A DNA stretch of 64,000 nucleotides from the NCBI RefSeq assembly GCF_021044565.1, contig NZ_CP087997.1, forward strand, positions 434,001 to 498,000, in the 5' to 3' direction. Position numbers and translations under genes: made by a program. The stretch comes from Subtercola endophyticus (GTDB lineage Bacteria; Actinomycetota; Actinomycetes; Actinomycetales; Microbacteriaceae). Under the pieces are notes generated by a model that saw only the letters and a program-made list of their open reading frames with translations, was not told the origin of the DNA and searched no databases. Shown in pieces: positions 15,617-24,585 of this stretch (the first letter of the stretch is position 1; the number at the start of each line of letters is the position of its first letter).

Positions 15617-17401
15617 GTGCCGCCCGGTCGACAGGGCCCCGATCAGCCGAAAAGCGCCAATCAGCGAACAAGCCCCAATCAGCGAACAAGCCCCAACCGG
15701 GCAATAACCGCTGACGAGCGGATGCCCGGGGCCGTCAATGCCCGCGCCCGCTATCGCCGCATCTTGCGGTTCGCCGCCTGGAACCTCGCAGTGACCTGGT
15801 GGTACGAACTGCTTCTGCCGCGCATCGGGCTCACCCGTATCGCGGAGCGCACGCGGTCGAAGCGCATGCAGCGCTTTGCGCGGCGCTTTCATGTGCTCGC
15901 CGTCGAACTCGGCGGGCTCATGATCAAGGTGGGGCAGTTCATGTCGTCGCGCCTCGACGTGCTTCCGCCCGAGATCACCAAAGAACTCGAGGGTCTGCAA
16001 GACGAGGTGCCGGCCGTTCCCTTTCCGCAGATCCGGGCCTTGGCCGAAGAAGAGCTCGGGGTACCACTGTCGTACGCATTCGCGGAGGTCGACGAGACAC
16101 CCGTCGCCGCGGCATCCCTCGGCCAGGCCCACCGGGCCCGGCTCGCGCCGCTCGCTGCCGCAGATGCCGGGCTCGACGGCGTGGTGCTGAAGGTGCAACG
16201 ACCGGGCATCGACGAGATCATCGAGGTCGATCTGGCCGCGCTGCGCAGGGTGGGCGGCTGGCTCAGTCACGTGCGGCTGGTCTCCGATCGGGTCGACATG
16301 CCGTCGCTGGTCGAAGAGTTCGCACAGACGAGCCTCGAAGAGATCGACTATCTGCACGAGGCGGCGAGTTCCGAGCGTTTTGCGGCGGACTTCGAGGGCG
16401 ACGATCGCGTGAGCGTGCCCGCGGTCGTGTGGGAACGCACCACCCGGCGTGTGCTCACGCTCGAAGACGTCACCGCCATCAAGATCACCGACGCCGAAGC
16501 ACTGGCCGCTGCGGGAATCGACCCGAAAGAGGTCGCGCCCGTCTTCGCGGCGGTCATGTTCGACCAGCTCTTCACGAACGGTTTCTTTCACGCCGATCCG
16601 CACCCCGGCAACATCTTCGTCACGCCCGTGACGGCCGCGCCCGGCGAGCGGTCGTGGAAGCTCACCTTCATCGACTTCGGCATGATGGGCGAGGTTCCCG
16701 CGAACACGCGTTCCGGTCTGCGCAAGCTGCTGATCGCCGCGGCCTCCCGCGACGGTAAGGGGCTGGTCGACGCGATCCGCGATGTGGGAGTTCTGCTGCC
16801 CTCGGCCGACACGCGGGAACTCGAGAAAGCGATGACGCAGCTCTTCGCCCGGTTCGGCGGCATGGGCTTCGCTGAGCTACGCGAGGTGGATCCCAAGGAG
16901 TTCCGCGCGTTCGGCGACCAATTCGGAGACGTCGTGCGCACGCTGCCGGTGCAGCTGCCCGAGAACTTTCTGCTGATCATCCGTGCGATGTCGCTCACCT
17001 CGGGCGTCTGCAGTGCTCTCGACCCTGCGTTCAACCTGTGGGATTCGGTCGAGCCCTACGCCCAGCAGCTCATTCGCGACGAGCGCGGCAACGTGGTGCA
17101 AGACATCGCCAAGCAAGCGCTCGAGACGGCGGGCGTCGCCGTGCGGCTGCCGAAACGACTGGATGCCCTGGTCAGCCGCTTCGATGAAGGAACGGTCGCG
17201 GTCACCACCCCGGCCGTCGAACGCCGTATCGCCCGGCTGGAACGCACCGCTCGTCGTGTCGTCTCGGCCATTCTGTTCGGCGCCTTGCTCATCGCCGGGG
17301 CGGTGCTGCATTCGAGCGATGCCGTCTTCGGCACGGTGCTCATGATCGTCTCGGTGCTGCCGCTGTTGCACGCTCTGCTGTCGGGGCGCCGCGGCCGATA
17401 A
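15617..17401 (+). CDS. ABC1/AarF (UbiB-like) atypical kinase
   Basis: 594 residues from a GTG 5 bp after padR; an internal ATG at 15722 (MPGAVNARARYRRILRF) would remove a repetitive leader in which an 18-bp unit encodes QRTSPN twice. Family motifs are complete: KVGQFMSSRLDVLPPEI (KxGQ), the Ala-rich loop AAASLGQAH, catalytic Lys in VVLKVQRPG, FFHADPHPGN and the metal-binding IDFGMMG. One or two membrane helices lie at the C-terminus (~550-590). ABC1 proteins act as ATPases or kinases in quinone or lipid homeostasis. Co-transcription with padR is likely. The start is uncertain. Confidence 0.93.
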   Translation: MPPGRQGPDQPKSANQRTSPNQRTSPNRAITADERMPGAVNARARYRRILRFAAWNLAVTWWYELLLPRIGLTRIAERTRSKRMQRFARRFHVLAVELGGLMIKVGQFMSSRLDVLPPEITKELEGLQDEVPAVPFPQIRALAEEELGVPLSYAFAEVDETPVAAASLGQAHRARLAPLAAADAGLDGVVLKVQRPGIDEIIEVDLAALRRVGGWLSHVRLVSDRVDMPSLVEEFAQTSLEEIDYLHEAASSERFAADFEGDDRVSVPAVVWERTTRRVLTLEDVTAIKITDAEALAAAGIDPKEVAPVFAAVMFDQLFTNGFFHADPHPGNIFVTPVTAAPGERSWKLTFIDFGMMGEVPANTRSGLRKLLIAAASRDGKGLVDAIRDVGVLLPSADTRELEKAMTQLFARFGGMGFAELREVDPKEFRAFGDQFGDVVRTLPVQLPENFLLIIRAMSLTSGVCSALDPAFNLWDSVEPYAQQLIRDERGNVVQDIAKQALETAGVAVRLPKRLDALVSRFDEGTVAVTTPAVERRIARLERTARRVVSAILFGALLIAGAVLHSSDAVFGTVLMIVSVLPLLHALLSGRRGR

Positions 17402-17442
17402 GGTGCTCGCGGCGACCGCGCCGAGTGTGGGATTGTTGACGC

Positions 17443-19023
17443 ATGAGGCGCAGAAACGTCAGGCTGGCGGCGACGGTGCTCGCGGGCATGCTCGTCGCCG
17501 TTGCGGTGACGTCGTGCACCCGGTCGTCGAGCAACGAAGAGTACGGGTCGGTGGCGGGTCTGCCGCACGCGGCGCTCGCTGTGATGAATCAGCCGCAGTA
17601 TGCGAACGGGCGCTGGCTCATCTCGGTGCGTGACCTCGACAGCGGCAAACAGCTCATCAACCTCGACGGCGACAAGATGGCCGAGCCCGGCTCGTTCGTC
17701 AAGACCTACAGCACGGGTGCTGTCTGGCTGAAGTGGGGCCCCGACCATACGATCAGCACGCCGGTGAAGCGCACCGGAGAGGTGGTCGACGGAACACTGA
17801 ACGGCAACCTCGTGCTCGTCGGCAAGGGCGACCTCACGATGGGTGGCCGCACGAAGGCCGACGGCACGGTGGACTTCACGAACCTCGACCACAACGACGC
17901 GAACCCGCTGCCGGGCTCGACGCTGACCCGCGAAGATCCGCTCACGGGGCTGAACGAGCTCGCCGAGCAGGTCAAGGCGTCGGGCATCAACGCGGTGAGC
18001 GGGCAGGTCGTCGTCGACGACCGCCTCTTCGACGGCACCCTCGGCGGGCAGCCCGTCACCCCGATCATCATCAACCAGAACCTCATCGACGTGCTGGTGA
18101 CTCCGGGCGCGGTCGGTCATCCCGCGAGCATCCAGATGACCCCTGCGGTGGCGCCGTGGAAGGTGACGAGCTCGGTTCAGACGGTGGCCGCCGGCGGCAC
18201 CACGAAGATCTCGGATCCGAAGTCCGGCCAGAACGGCGAAATAGTCGTCAGCGGCACCATCGCGGCCGACAGCGTGCCGCAGCTGAAGGTCTATGCCTTC
18301 ACAGACCCCGCAACGTTCGCTCGAACCGCGTTCATCGAGGCGCTCGGCCGGGCCGGCGTGAAGGTCACCGCAGACCCGCTCGCGACGAACTCGACGGCGG
18401 CGCTGGCGCCCGAGAACGAGGTGGATGCCCTGCCCTCCGTGGCGCAGCTGCAGTCGCTGCCGCTCGCACAAGAGGCCACCTACGTGATGAAGATCAGCTA
18501 CAACCGCGGTGCCCAGACCTTCGTCTGCCTGCTGGCGGCCGACGCCGGCTCGAAGGATTGTGACGACGGCATGGGTATCGCGGGCGAACTCTGGGCCGAC
18601 GCCGGGTTGAACACCGCCGACGCGGCGCTCATCGACGGGTCGGGCCTGCCCGGCAACCTCATCACACCCGACAATGCGGTCGAGGTGCAGACCATCATGG
18701 CCAAGCGCCCCGACGCCGCCCGATGGAAGGCGACGCTGCCGATTCTCGGTGTGGATGGCTCGCTTGCGACAGTGCAAGCCGATAGCCCTGCGGCAGGCAA
18801 GGTGTTCGCCAAGACCGGGTCGCTGTTGGCCGTCGATGATTTCAACGGCGGGCGCATCCGTCTCATCACGAAGACGCTCGGCGGCGTCATGGACACCAAG
18901 AGCGGGCACCATCTCGCCTTCACCATCATGGTGAATCAGGGCTTCTACCCGACCGTCGACGGGGTGCTCGAGGCCAACAACGACGTGGGCAAGGTCGCCG
19001 CGCTCATCCAGCAGGCGTACTGA
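17443..19023 (+). CDS. dacB: D-alanyl-D-alanine carboxypeptidase/endopeptidase, PBP4 type (peptidase S13)
   Basis: 526 residues. A basic N-terminus and hydrophobic stretch end at a possible lipobox (VTS-Cys25), so it may be lipid-anchored outside the membrane. The penicillin-binding triad is present: S84-F-V-K87 (GSFVKTY), the SxN motif in ISYNRGAQT, and KTG in FAKTGSLLAVDDFNG. The middle insertion domain typical of class C PBPs is there (~150-330). The enzyme trims or cleaves D-Ala-containing peptidoglycan cross-links during wall turnover. It follows the ABC1 gene by 41 bp and converges with the SDR at 19042. Confidence 0.93.
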   Translation: MRRRNVRLAATVLAGMLVAVAVTSCTRSSSNEEYGSVAGLPHAALAVMNQPQYANGRWLISVRDLDSGKQLINLDGDKMAEPGSFVKTYSTGAVWLKWGPDHTISTPVKRTGEVVDGTLNGNLVLVGKGDLTMGGRTKADGTVDFTNLDHNDANPLPGSTLTREDPLTGLNELAEQVKASGINAVSGQVVVDDRLFDGTLGGQPVTPIIINQNLIDVLVTPGAVGHPASIQMTPAVAPWKVTSSVQTVAAGGTTKISDPKSGQNGEIVVSGTIAADSVPQLKVYAFTDPATFARTAFIEALGRAGVKVTADPLATNSTAALAPENEVDALPSVAQLQSLPLAQEATYVMKISYNRGAQTFVCLLAADAGSKDCDDGMGIAGELWADAGLNTADAALIDGSGLPGNLITPDNAVEVQTIMAKRPDAARWKATLPILGVDGSLATVQADSPAAGKVFAKTGSLLAVDDFNGGRIRLITKTLGGVMDTKSGHHLAFTIMVNQGFYPTVDGVLEANNDVGKVAALIQQAY

Positions 19024-19041
19024 CCGCGGCGACCGCAGGGC

Positions 19042-19908
19042 CTAGGCCGGCGCGCCCGAGGTCGTGCCGGCCAGCAGCGCGCCCGCGTCGACCTTCAGCT
19101 GCAGGCCCGTGACATAGCGAGCCTCGTCTGAGGCCAAGAAGAGCACCGCGTTGCTGATGTCGACCGGTTCGACGAACCCGATCGGCATCGGCTGCATCGC
19201 GCCGAACGCGGCCATCGCATCTTGCTGCGTGGGGTTCTCGAGGTCGGGGCGAAAGACCTTGTACATCGGTTCGCTCATCAGCATGTCGGTGTTCACGTTG
19301 GTGGGATGCACGGCGTTCACCCGGATCGAGTGCGGAGCGAGTTGCAGGGCGAGGTCGTGCACGAACCGTGCCACACCGCGTTTGGCGTGCGAATACCCCG
19401 CGCCACCGGGGCCGTTGGCGGGGTTGTCGGTGCCGCCCGGCATGAGTCCTGCTACCGAACCGGTGCAGACGATAGACGCCCCGGCCGACAGGTAGGGCAG
19501 CGCCTCGGAGACCGCATTGATGACGCCGACGAGGTCGACCTGCACGGCATCCAGAAACCCTTGCGGCGCAACATCGGCGCCGAGCGGGCAGATGCCTGCG
19601 TTCGCGATGACGAGGTCGAGGTGGCCGAGCTGCGCGACGCCCTCAACAAGAGCGGCCCGCAGCTGCGACGGTTCGCGTACGTCAGCCTTGAAGGTGACGA
19701 CGCGGCGGTCGAGCGCTTCGATCTGGCGCGCGGTCTCGGCGAGATCGGATTCACGCGACAGCGGGTAGTGGTTCGACTCGATGTCTTCGAGAATGTCGAC
19801 CGCGATGATGTCGGCGCCCTCTTGGGCGAGGCGAATCGCGTGACTGCGACCCTGACCGCGGGCGGCTCCGGTGACGAAGGCGACTTTGCCTTCAACTCTT
19901 CCTGGCAT
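19042..19908 (-). CDS. Mycofactocin-coupled SDR oxidoreductase
   Basis: 288 residues. The Rossmann motif VTGAARGQGRSHAIRLAQEG and the long insertion near residues 40-60 (HYPLSRESDLAETARQIEAL) mark the mycofactocin-type SDR subfamily, which binds NAD non-exchangeably and passes electrons to mycofactocin. The catalytic Ser (TGSVAG) and Tyr-Lys (YSHAKRG) are present, as is NAGI. It is last in the leftward run TetR, alpha/beta hydrolase, SDR, 45 bp after the hydrolase. No mycofactocin biosynthesis genes are in the window. The substrate is probably an alcohol. Confidence 0.9.
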   Translation of the reverse strand: MPGRVEGKVAFVTGAARGQGRSHAIRLAQEGADIIAVDILEDIESNHYPLSRESDLAETARQIEALDRRVVTFKADVREPSQLRAALVEGVAQLGHLDLVIANAGICPLGADVAPQGFLDAVQVDLVGVINAVSEALPYLSAGASIVCTGSVAGLMPGGTDNPANGPGGAGYSHAKRGVARFVHDLALQLAPHSIRVNAVHPTNVNTDMLMSEPMYKVFRPDLENPTQQDAMAAFGAMQPMPIGFVEPVDISNAVLFLASDEARYVTGLQLKVDAGALLAGTTSGAPA

Positions 19909-19953
19909 TGGTGATGCTCTCTTTCTTTGTTGGCGGATCTTTCGGCGCGCGCC

Positions 19954-20763
19954 TCAGCGCGTCAAGAACTCGGCGGCTCGCCCCCCCCAGGTGAACAGGT
20001 CTTCTTGCGTCTCAGAGACGTGCAGTTCAGACCCGGCGATAGCGGCATGCAGCTTCTCTGCCGTCGACACCGGATGCCCGGGGTCGCTCGCCCACGCAAG
20101 GATGAGTGTCGGCTGTGTGATGCCCGCGATGGTTTCGAGAGGTGGTAGATCGGCCAGGCCGGCCCCGCGGAACACCGTCGGCATGAGGTCGTTCTGAATG
20201 TCGGGCGCGGGCGGGTAGCCCGGCAGGCCCTGGAAGATGGGCGGAATCGGGGCCTGGCTCATCATCGCGGCCAGTGTCTCCGGGTCGCTGGTCTCTACCA
20301 GATCGGCCATGGTGCGGTACATTCCGGCTTGGCCGGCGCGGGTCTGCCACGCGGTCGGCGGCGCCGTGAGTACGAGGCGGTCGAACTTCTGGGGGCGCTG
20401 GGTGACGGCGTGCAGCAACGTGCCGGTACCCATCGACGAGCCGATCGCCGAGACGGGTGCGTCGGGGGAGAAGTGGTCGGCGAGGGCGATCATGTCTTCG
20501 GCCAGCGACGCCCAGGTGTAGTGCTCTTCGTGCGGTGTGCCGGGCGTCTCGCCGTGCCCGCGGGCGTCGTACGAGATGAGGCGGCGCCCGGCGCGGGCGA
20601 CCTCGGCGAAATCGGCCAGACCCAGCGCGCGATTGCCGGCTCGGCTCAAGCTGAGTCCGTGGGCGCTCAACACCACCGGGCCCGCGCCCTGATCGGAGTA
20701 CGAGAAGGTGATGCCTCTCAACTCGACGTGTTCTGACTCAGCGGCGGGAGTGGTCGTTGTCAC
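19954..20763 (-). CDS. Alpha/beta hydrolase
   Basis: 269 residues with a GTG start; AAGGA lies upstream at good spacing. Strand and oxyanion features of the fold appear as VVLSAHGLSLSRAGN. The nucleophile elbow is AIGSSMGTG (Ser of GxSxG). The acidic residue lies near ILAWASDPGHPVST and a His near SELHVSET. The enzyme hydrolyses an ester, lactone or similar bond. It lies between the TetR gene and the mycofactocin-type SDR on the same strand; a hydrolase releasing an alcohol for the SDR to oxidise is a reasonable but untested idea. Confidence 0.88.
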   Translation of the reverse strand: MTTTTPAAESEHVELRGITFSYSDQGAGPVVLSAHGLSLSRAGNRALGLADFAEVARAGRRLISYDARGHGETPGTPHEEHYTWASLAEDMIALADHFSPDAPVSAIGSSMGTGTLLHAVTQRPQKFDRLVLTAPPTAWQTRAGQAGMYRTMADLVETSDPETLAAMMSQAPIPPIFQGLPGYPPAPDIQNDLMPTVFRGAGLADLPPLETIAGITQPTLILAWASDPGHPVSTAEKLHAAIAGSELHVSETQEDLFTWGGRAAEFLTR

Positions 20764-20806
20764 AGCCGGATCCTTCTTCCTCGAAAAAGATTATTGACAC
20801 TCTATC

Positions 20807-21418
20807 TCATAATCGGGAGAGCGCGTCGAGACTGAAGCCGCTGCGAAGGCCTGCGAATGCGGTGGCGAGCGCTGTGTCGGGGCGGCGCTGGTCGCTGGCC
20901 GCCCAATAGGTGAGGGCCGACCATCCGGCGTTCCAGACGCAGCGGCTCATCACCATCGGCAGCAGATCGGTGGCCGAGGCGCTCGAGCGCGCCGCAATGA
21001 ATTCCGCCATGATCGAGACCCATTCGGCCGAACGACGGTGGGCGTGGCCCTGAACGGCAGGCACGGAGGCGATGATCGTCACCTGGGTGCGCAGCAGGTC
21101 GAGATCGTCGTCGGCGTATTGCAGCAGGCGAGGCAGGATGTCGCAAAGCACGTCGAGGGGTGGGCGATCTGGGCTGGCCGTGGCGAGGGTGTGGCGCAGT
21201 TCATCCGCTTCTTCTTCGTAGCGATCCCACACAATGTCGGTCTTCGAGCGAAAGTAGCGGAATAAGGTGGGCCGGCTGATGCCGGCGGCGTCGGCGATGT
21301 TCTGCATCGTGGTTTCGTCGTAGCCGTCGCGCTCGAACATGCGAAGAGCCAGCGCGGCGACGTCGGAGCTCAGGGCTGCACGTGGCCGGCCCGGCCCTGG
21401 CTGCTGTTGGGGCTCCAT
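20807..21418 (-). CDS. TetR-family transcriptional regulator
   Basis: 203 residues from the ATG at 21418 (MEPQQQPGPGRPRA). The longer upstream frame has no family character. The HTH is canonical: ALALRMFERDGYDETTMQNI, then ADAAGISRPTLFRYFRSKTD. The C-terminal ligand domain contains YWAASDQRRP and the FAGLRSGF ending typical of the MftR/RutR-like group. It is divergent from the SDR operon at 21539 and upstream of the hydrolase/SDR pair, so it probably controls both. A GACAC-GTGTC palindrome lies in the divergent region. Confidence 0.92.
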   Translation of the reverse strand: MEPQQQPGPGRPRAALSSDVAALALRMFERDGYDETTMQNIADAAGISRPTLFRYFRSKTDIVWDRYEEEADELRHTLATASPDRPPLDVLCDILPRLLQYADDDLDLLRTQVTIIASVPAVQGHAHRRSAEWVSIMAEFIAARSSASATDLLPMVMSRCVWNAGWSALTYWAASDQRRPDTALATAFAGLRSGFSLDALSRL

Positions 21419-21481
21419 ATCGAGAAATGTACACCGGCGGAGGGCGGAGCAGGCCCGCCGAGCGGCATATGATGTCGTAAA

Positions 21482-21497
21482 GACACTAAGTCGTGTC
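21482..21497. promoter_or_regulatory. Candidate TetR operator between divergent operons
   Basis: GACAC-TAAGTC-GTGTC, a short inverted repeat in the 120-bp gap between the TetR gene and the SDR operon. A wider pair ATGTCGT / ACGACAT surrounds it. The arms are short, so the assignment is tentative. Confidence 0.4.
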
Positions 21498-21538
21498 GCA
21501 ACTGTATTCACGACATTTCACTCACCGAAGGATCGAAC

Positions 21539-22285
21539 ATGCTTCTCGAAGGCAAGAACTCACTCATCACCGGCGCCGGATCGGGCATCGGTGAAACCAC
21601 CGCCAAGCGCATGGCGGCCGAAGGTGCCAAGGTGCTGGTCGTCGACGTCAATGATCAGGGCGGCCAGCGCGTGGTCGACGAGATCACCGCGGCGGGCGGA
21701 ACCGCGCTCTTCTTGCACGGCGATGTGACGAAGGTCGACGAGGTCGACGCGATGGTCGCGTTCGTGGTCGACACCTGGGGCAGCCTCGACCTCGCAGTGA
21801 ACAACGCGGGCCTTGCCGAAACGCCAGGGCTGATGCACGAGCTGAGCCCCGAGGCCTGGTCGAAGACGATCGGCATCGACCTCACCGGAACGTTCTTGTG
21901 CATGCGCGCCGAGCTGCGCCAGTTCGTCGCCCAGGGCGGCGGCGTCATCGTGAACACTGCGTCGGGCGCCGGGCTGAAAGCCACTCCTGGCCTGACCGCC
22001 TATTCGGCAGCGAAGCACGGCGTGGTGGGCCTCACGCGTACGGCGGCCATCGATTATGTGAAGCAGAACATCCGGGTGAACGCGGTCGCCCCGGGCACCA
22101 TTCTCACTCCCGCGATGTCGTCGTTCGGTGACGAGCAGGTCGCAGCGTGGTCGCAACTGATGCCGACGGGTCACATGGGCACCACCGACGAAGTCGCGGC
22201 TGGTATCGTGTGGCTGCTCTCTGACCAGTCGTCGTACACCACGGGGTCAGTGCTCGAAATCGATGGAGGGTTCATGCAGGTATGA
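21539..22285 (+). CDS. SDR-family oxidoreductase, 3-oxoacyl-ACP-reductase-like
   Basis: 248 residues, the classical SDR length. TGAGSGIGETTAKRM binds NAD(P); the acidic residue at the end of strand 2 (VVDVND) suggests NAD preference. NNAG, the catalytic Ser (NTASGAG) and YSAAKHG are intact, and the C-terminus VLEIDGGFMQV is normal. It is first of four tightly linked genes (SDR, MarR, SDR, ADH); its stop overlaps the MarR start by 4 nt. The operon looks like a dehydrogenase pathway for an unknown alcohol or ring compound. Confidence 0.93.
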   Translation: MLLEGKNSLITGAGSGIGETTAKRMAAEGAKVLVVDVNDQGGQRVVDEITAAGGTALFLHGDVTKVDEVDAMVAFVVDTWGSLDLAVNNAGLAETPGLMHELSPEAWSKTIGIDLTGTFLCMRAELRQFVAQGGGVIVNTASGAGLKATPGLTAYSAAKHGVVGLTRTAAIDYVKQNIRVNAVAPGTILTPAMSSFGDEQVAAWSQLMPTGHMGTTDEVAAGIVWLLSDQSSYTTGSVLEIDGGFMQV

Positions 22286-22803
22286 CACAACCGCACGGTT
22301 CGCTGTTCGACTCCGAACTGCTCAGCAACCTCTCAGAGCTCATCACTCGGCTCAATTCCTACCGGTTTCAGGCCGCGCACGCCTCGCGGCTCAGTAATGA
22401 GTTCGACTTCACGTCGAACCGCGTTCTGTACCTGCTGGGCACCGAAGGCGCCAGCCGGCCATCGGTCTTGGCGGCGCAGCTGACTACCGGGCGATCGAAC
22501 ATCAGCAAGGTGTTGAAGCGGCTCGAATCCGACGGTCTCATCGTCTCGAGCGTGGATCCGGCCGACTCTCGGGCAACCCTGGTCTCGCTCTCGGAGAAGG
22601 GCGTCGCGTTCAGTCACGAGGTCTTCACGATCGGCGACGACATGATGGGCGAACTCACCGCCGATTGGAGCGCCGCAGAGTCCGAGCAGTTCAGTGCCTT
22701 GCTCGCTCGGCTGAATGCGGCCGCGGCCGCCTACGAGAGCCGGTTGAGCACCGCGATGAAGGTGAAACCGCGAACCAGGCGAGGGAACACGGCCCATGAC
22801 TGA
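22282..22803 (+). CDS. MarR-family transcriptional regulator
   Basis: 173 residues, ATG overlapping the preceding stop (ATGA). The winged-helix domain includes FTSNRVLYLLGTEGASRPSV, the recognition helix TTGRSNISKVLKRLESDGLI, and the wing DPADSRATLVSLSEKG. Its position inside the SDR/ADH operon suggests it regulates that operon, adding a second layer to the divergent TetR. The C-terminal ~15 residues are basic (VKPRTRRGN). Confidence 0.92.
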   Translation: MTQPHGSLFDSELLSNLSELITRLNSYRFQAAHASRLSNEFDFTSNRVLYLLGTEGASRPSVLAAQLTTGRSNISKVLKRLESDGLIVSSVDPADSRATLVSLSEKGVAFSHEVFTIGDDMMGELTADWSAAESEQFSALLARLNAAAAAYESRLSTAMKVKPRTRRGNTAHD

Positions 22804-23545
22804 GCCACTCGACCCTGTGCACGCGGTGATCATCGGCGCGGGCCCCGGCATCGGGGCCTCCGTGGCGCGCCGCTTCGCGCGGGAGGGGTATCGCTTGACG
22901 CTGCTCGCGCGCAACGCCGAGCGGCTCGAGGCGCTGGCCACGAGCATCCGGAGCCAGGGCACGACGGTTGACGTTCGGGCTGTCGATGCGGCCGAACCCG
23001 GTTCGTTGCGGGTCGCCCTCGAAGCGGTTCGTGCGCAATCGGCGGGGCCTGCGGTTCTCGTCTACAACGCGGCGATGCTCGTGCCGACCACACTTCTGAA
23101 CGTGTCGGCCGACGAGTTGCTCGAGGGCTACTCGGTCGACGTCGTCGGCGCGATCGTTGCCGCGCAGGTCTTCGTGCCGGCTATGCAGCGGGCGAAGACC
23201 GGTACGGTCATCTTCACGAGCGGCAGTGCAGCGGTTCGGCCGAGCCCCGGCATCGCAACGGTTTCGCTCGGCAAAGCGGCGTTGCGTTCGGCCGCCACGA
23301 TGCTCGCTGACACCGTTCGCGACGACGGCGTGCACGTGGTCAGCGTGACGGTGAGTGGTGCGGTCAAGCCGGGCACGCCGTTCGACCCCGACCTGATCGC
23401 TGACACGTACTGGCGGCTGCATCGGCAGCCTTCAGCCGAGTGGATGCCCGAGGAGCCGTTCGACGGAGTGTTCGACGACCTCGCCGCCCACACCTCTGCC
23501 GCTGCAGCAGGCTCCGCCCGGGCATCCGATCGGCCGAGCGCGTGA
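22796..23545 (+). CDS. SDR-family protein with a non-canonical active site
   Basis: 249 residues, overlapping the MarR gene by 8 nt. The nucleotide loop IIGAGPGIGASVARRFAREG is complete, and YNAAM replaces NNAG. At the place of the catalytic Tyr-x3-Lys the sequence reads TVSLGKAALRS: the Lys remains but the Tyr is Val. As I recall, a subgroup of SDRs with this pattern exists, so it may be a binding protein or use another residue. It is the third gene of the operon and overlaps the alcohol dehydrogenase start (GTGA). Confidence 0.85.
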   Translation: MTEPLDPVHAVIIGAGPGIGASVARRFAREGYRLTLLARNAERLEALATSIRSQGTTVDVRAVDAAEPGSLRVALEAVRAQSAGPAVLVYNAAMLVPTTLLNVSADELLEGYSVDVVGAIVAAQVFVPAMQRAKTGTVIFTSGSAAVRPSPGIATVSLGKAALRSAATMLADTVRDDGVHVVSVTVSGAVKPGTPFDPDLIADTYWRLHRQPSAEWMPEEPFDGVFDDLAAHTSAAAAGSARASDRPSA

Positions 23546-24585
23546 GGGCGGCGGTACTGCACGGAGCGGGCGATGTTCGGCTCGAGACGGTTGCGACTCC
23601 GATGATACTGGATGCCCGCGACGCCGTGGTGCGCATCACGGCGTCATGCGTGTGCGGGTCTGACCTGCACCCGTATCGGCAGGGCCTCGGTTCGGCGGTT
23701 CCGAAACGGGCCGGGCATGAGTTCGTCGGCGTTGTGGAGGAGGTCGGGGCCGGCGTTCGTACGCTGAGCCCCGGAGACTTCGTCATCGCGCCGTTCGCCA
23801 TCAGCGACAACACCTGCATCAACTGCCGAAACGGCATCACCACCTCGTGCTTGCACGGGTCGTTCTGGGGCGGAACCGACCACAACGGCTTCGCCAACGA
23901 CGGAGGTCAGGGCGAGTACGCTCGCGTTCCGCTGGCCGACGGCACCCTGGTTCGTCTCGACGGCACCCCCGAGCATGACCTTGTTCCGCACCTGCTCGCT
24001 CTCTCTGACGTCATGGGCACGGGCTACCACGCGGCCGTGACCGCGAACGTGCAGCCCGGGTCGACGGTCGTGGTCGTCGGTGACGGAGCCGTCGGGCTCT
24101 GCGGCATTCTGGCCTCGCGCCTGCGCGGCGCAGAACGCATCGTGGTCATGTCGCAGAACCCCGCTCGGCAGGCGATCGCGCGGCAGTTCGGCGCCACCGA
24201 CCTCGTCGAAACGCGAGGCGACGACGGCGTGGCTGAGATCGCCGAGCTGCTGGGGGTTCCGGGCGCCGACGCGGTGCTCGAATGCGTGGGAACCGAGCAG
24301 TCGATGACCCAGGCGGTGGCCGTCGCCCGGCCCGGCGGAACGGTCGGTTTTGTCGGCGCCCCCTCCGGCACGCTTCCGACGGGCGCGCTCTTCGGGCGCA
24401 ACCTGCACTATGCGGGCGGCGTGGCGCCCGTGCGCGCCTACCTGCCCCTGCTGCTCGAGTCGGTGCTCGACGGCACCCTGCGGCCGGGCGCGGTCTTCGA
24501 CCGCACCCTGCCCCTCGAAAGCGCCGCCGAGGCCTACCGCCTCATGGACACCCGCGAATCCATCAAGGTGCTCCTGACCCCCTGA
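23542..24585 (+). CDS. Zinc-dependent alcohol dehydrogenase (MDR family)
   Basis: 347 residues from the GTG at 23542, which overlaps the SDR stop by 4 nt; the product then begins RAAVLHGAGDVRLE after the initiator, the normal MDR start. Zinc ligands are visible: CVCGSDLHPY, GHEF, and a shortened structural-zinc loop (NTCINCRNGITTSC). The NAD(P) loop is VVVVGDGAVGLCG. It oxidises an alcohol to an aldehyde or ketone in the cytoplasm. It is last of the four-gene operon. Its last codons and stop lie within the first unit of a CCCCTGAC-like tandem repeat, so the C-terminus (LLTP) may be repeat-derived. Confidence 0.93.
   Translation: MRAAVLHGAGDVRLETVATPMILDARDAVVRITASCVCGSDLHPYRQGLGSAVPKRAGHEFVGVVEEVGAGVRTLSPGDFVIAPFAISDNTCINCRNGITTSCLHGSFWGGTDHNGFANDGGQGEYARVPLADGTLVRLDGTPEHDLVPHLLALSDVMGTGYHAAVTANVQPGSTVVVVGDGAVGLCGILASRLRGAERIVVMSQNPARQAIARQFGATDLVETRGDDGVAEIAELLGVPGADAVLECVGTEQSMTQAVAVARPGGTVGFVGAPSGTLPTGALFGRNLHYAGGVAPVRAYLPLLLESVLDGTLRPGAVFDRTLPLESAAEAYRLMDTRESIKVLLTP

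Noticed and set aside
17056..18912. Antisense frame of 618 codons over the dacB gene
   Set aside because: The sense strand encodes a complete PBP4 with all catalytic motifs; the antisense text is Arg/His-rich and motif-free.
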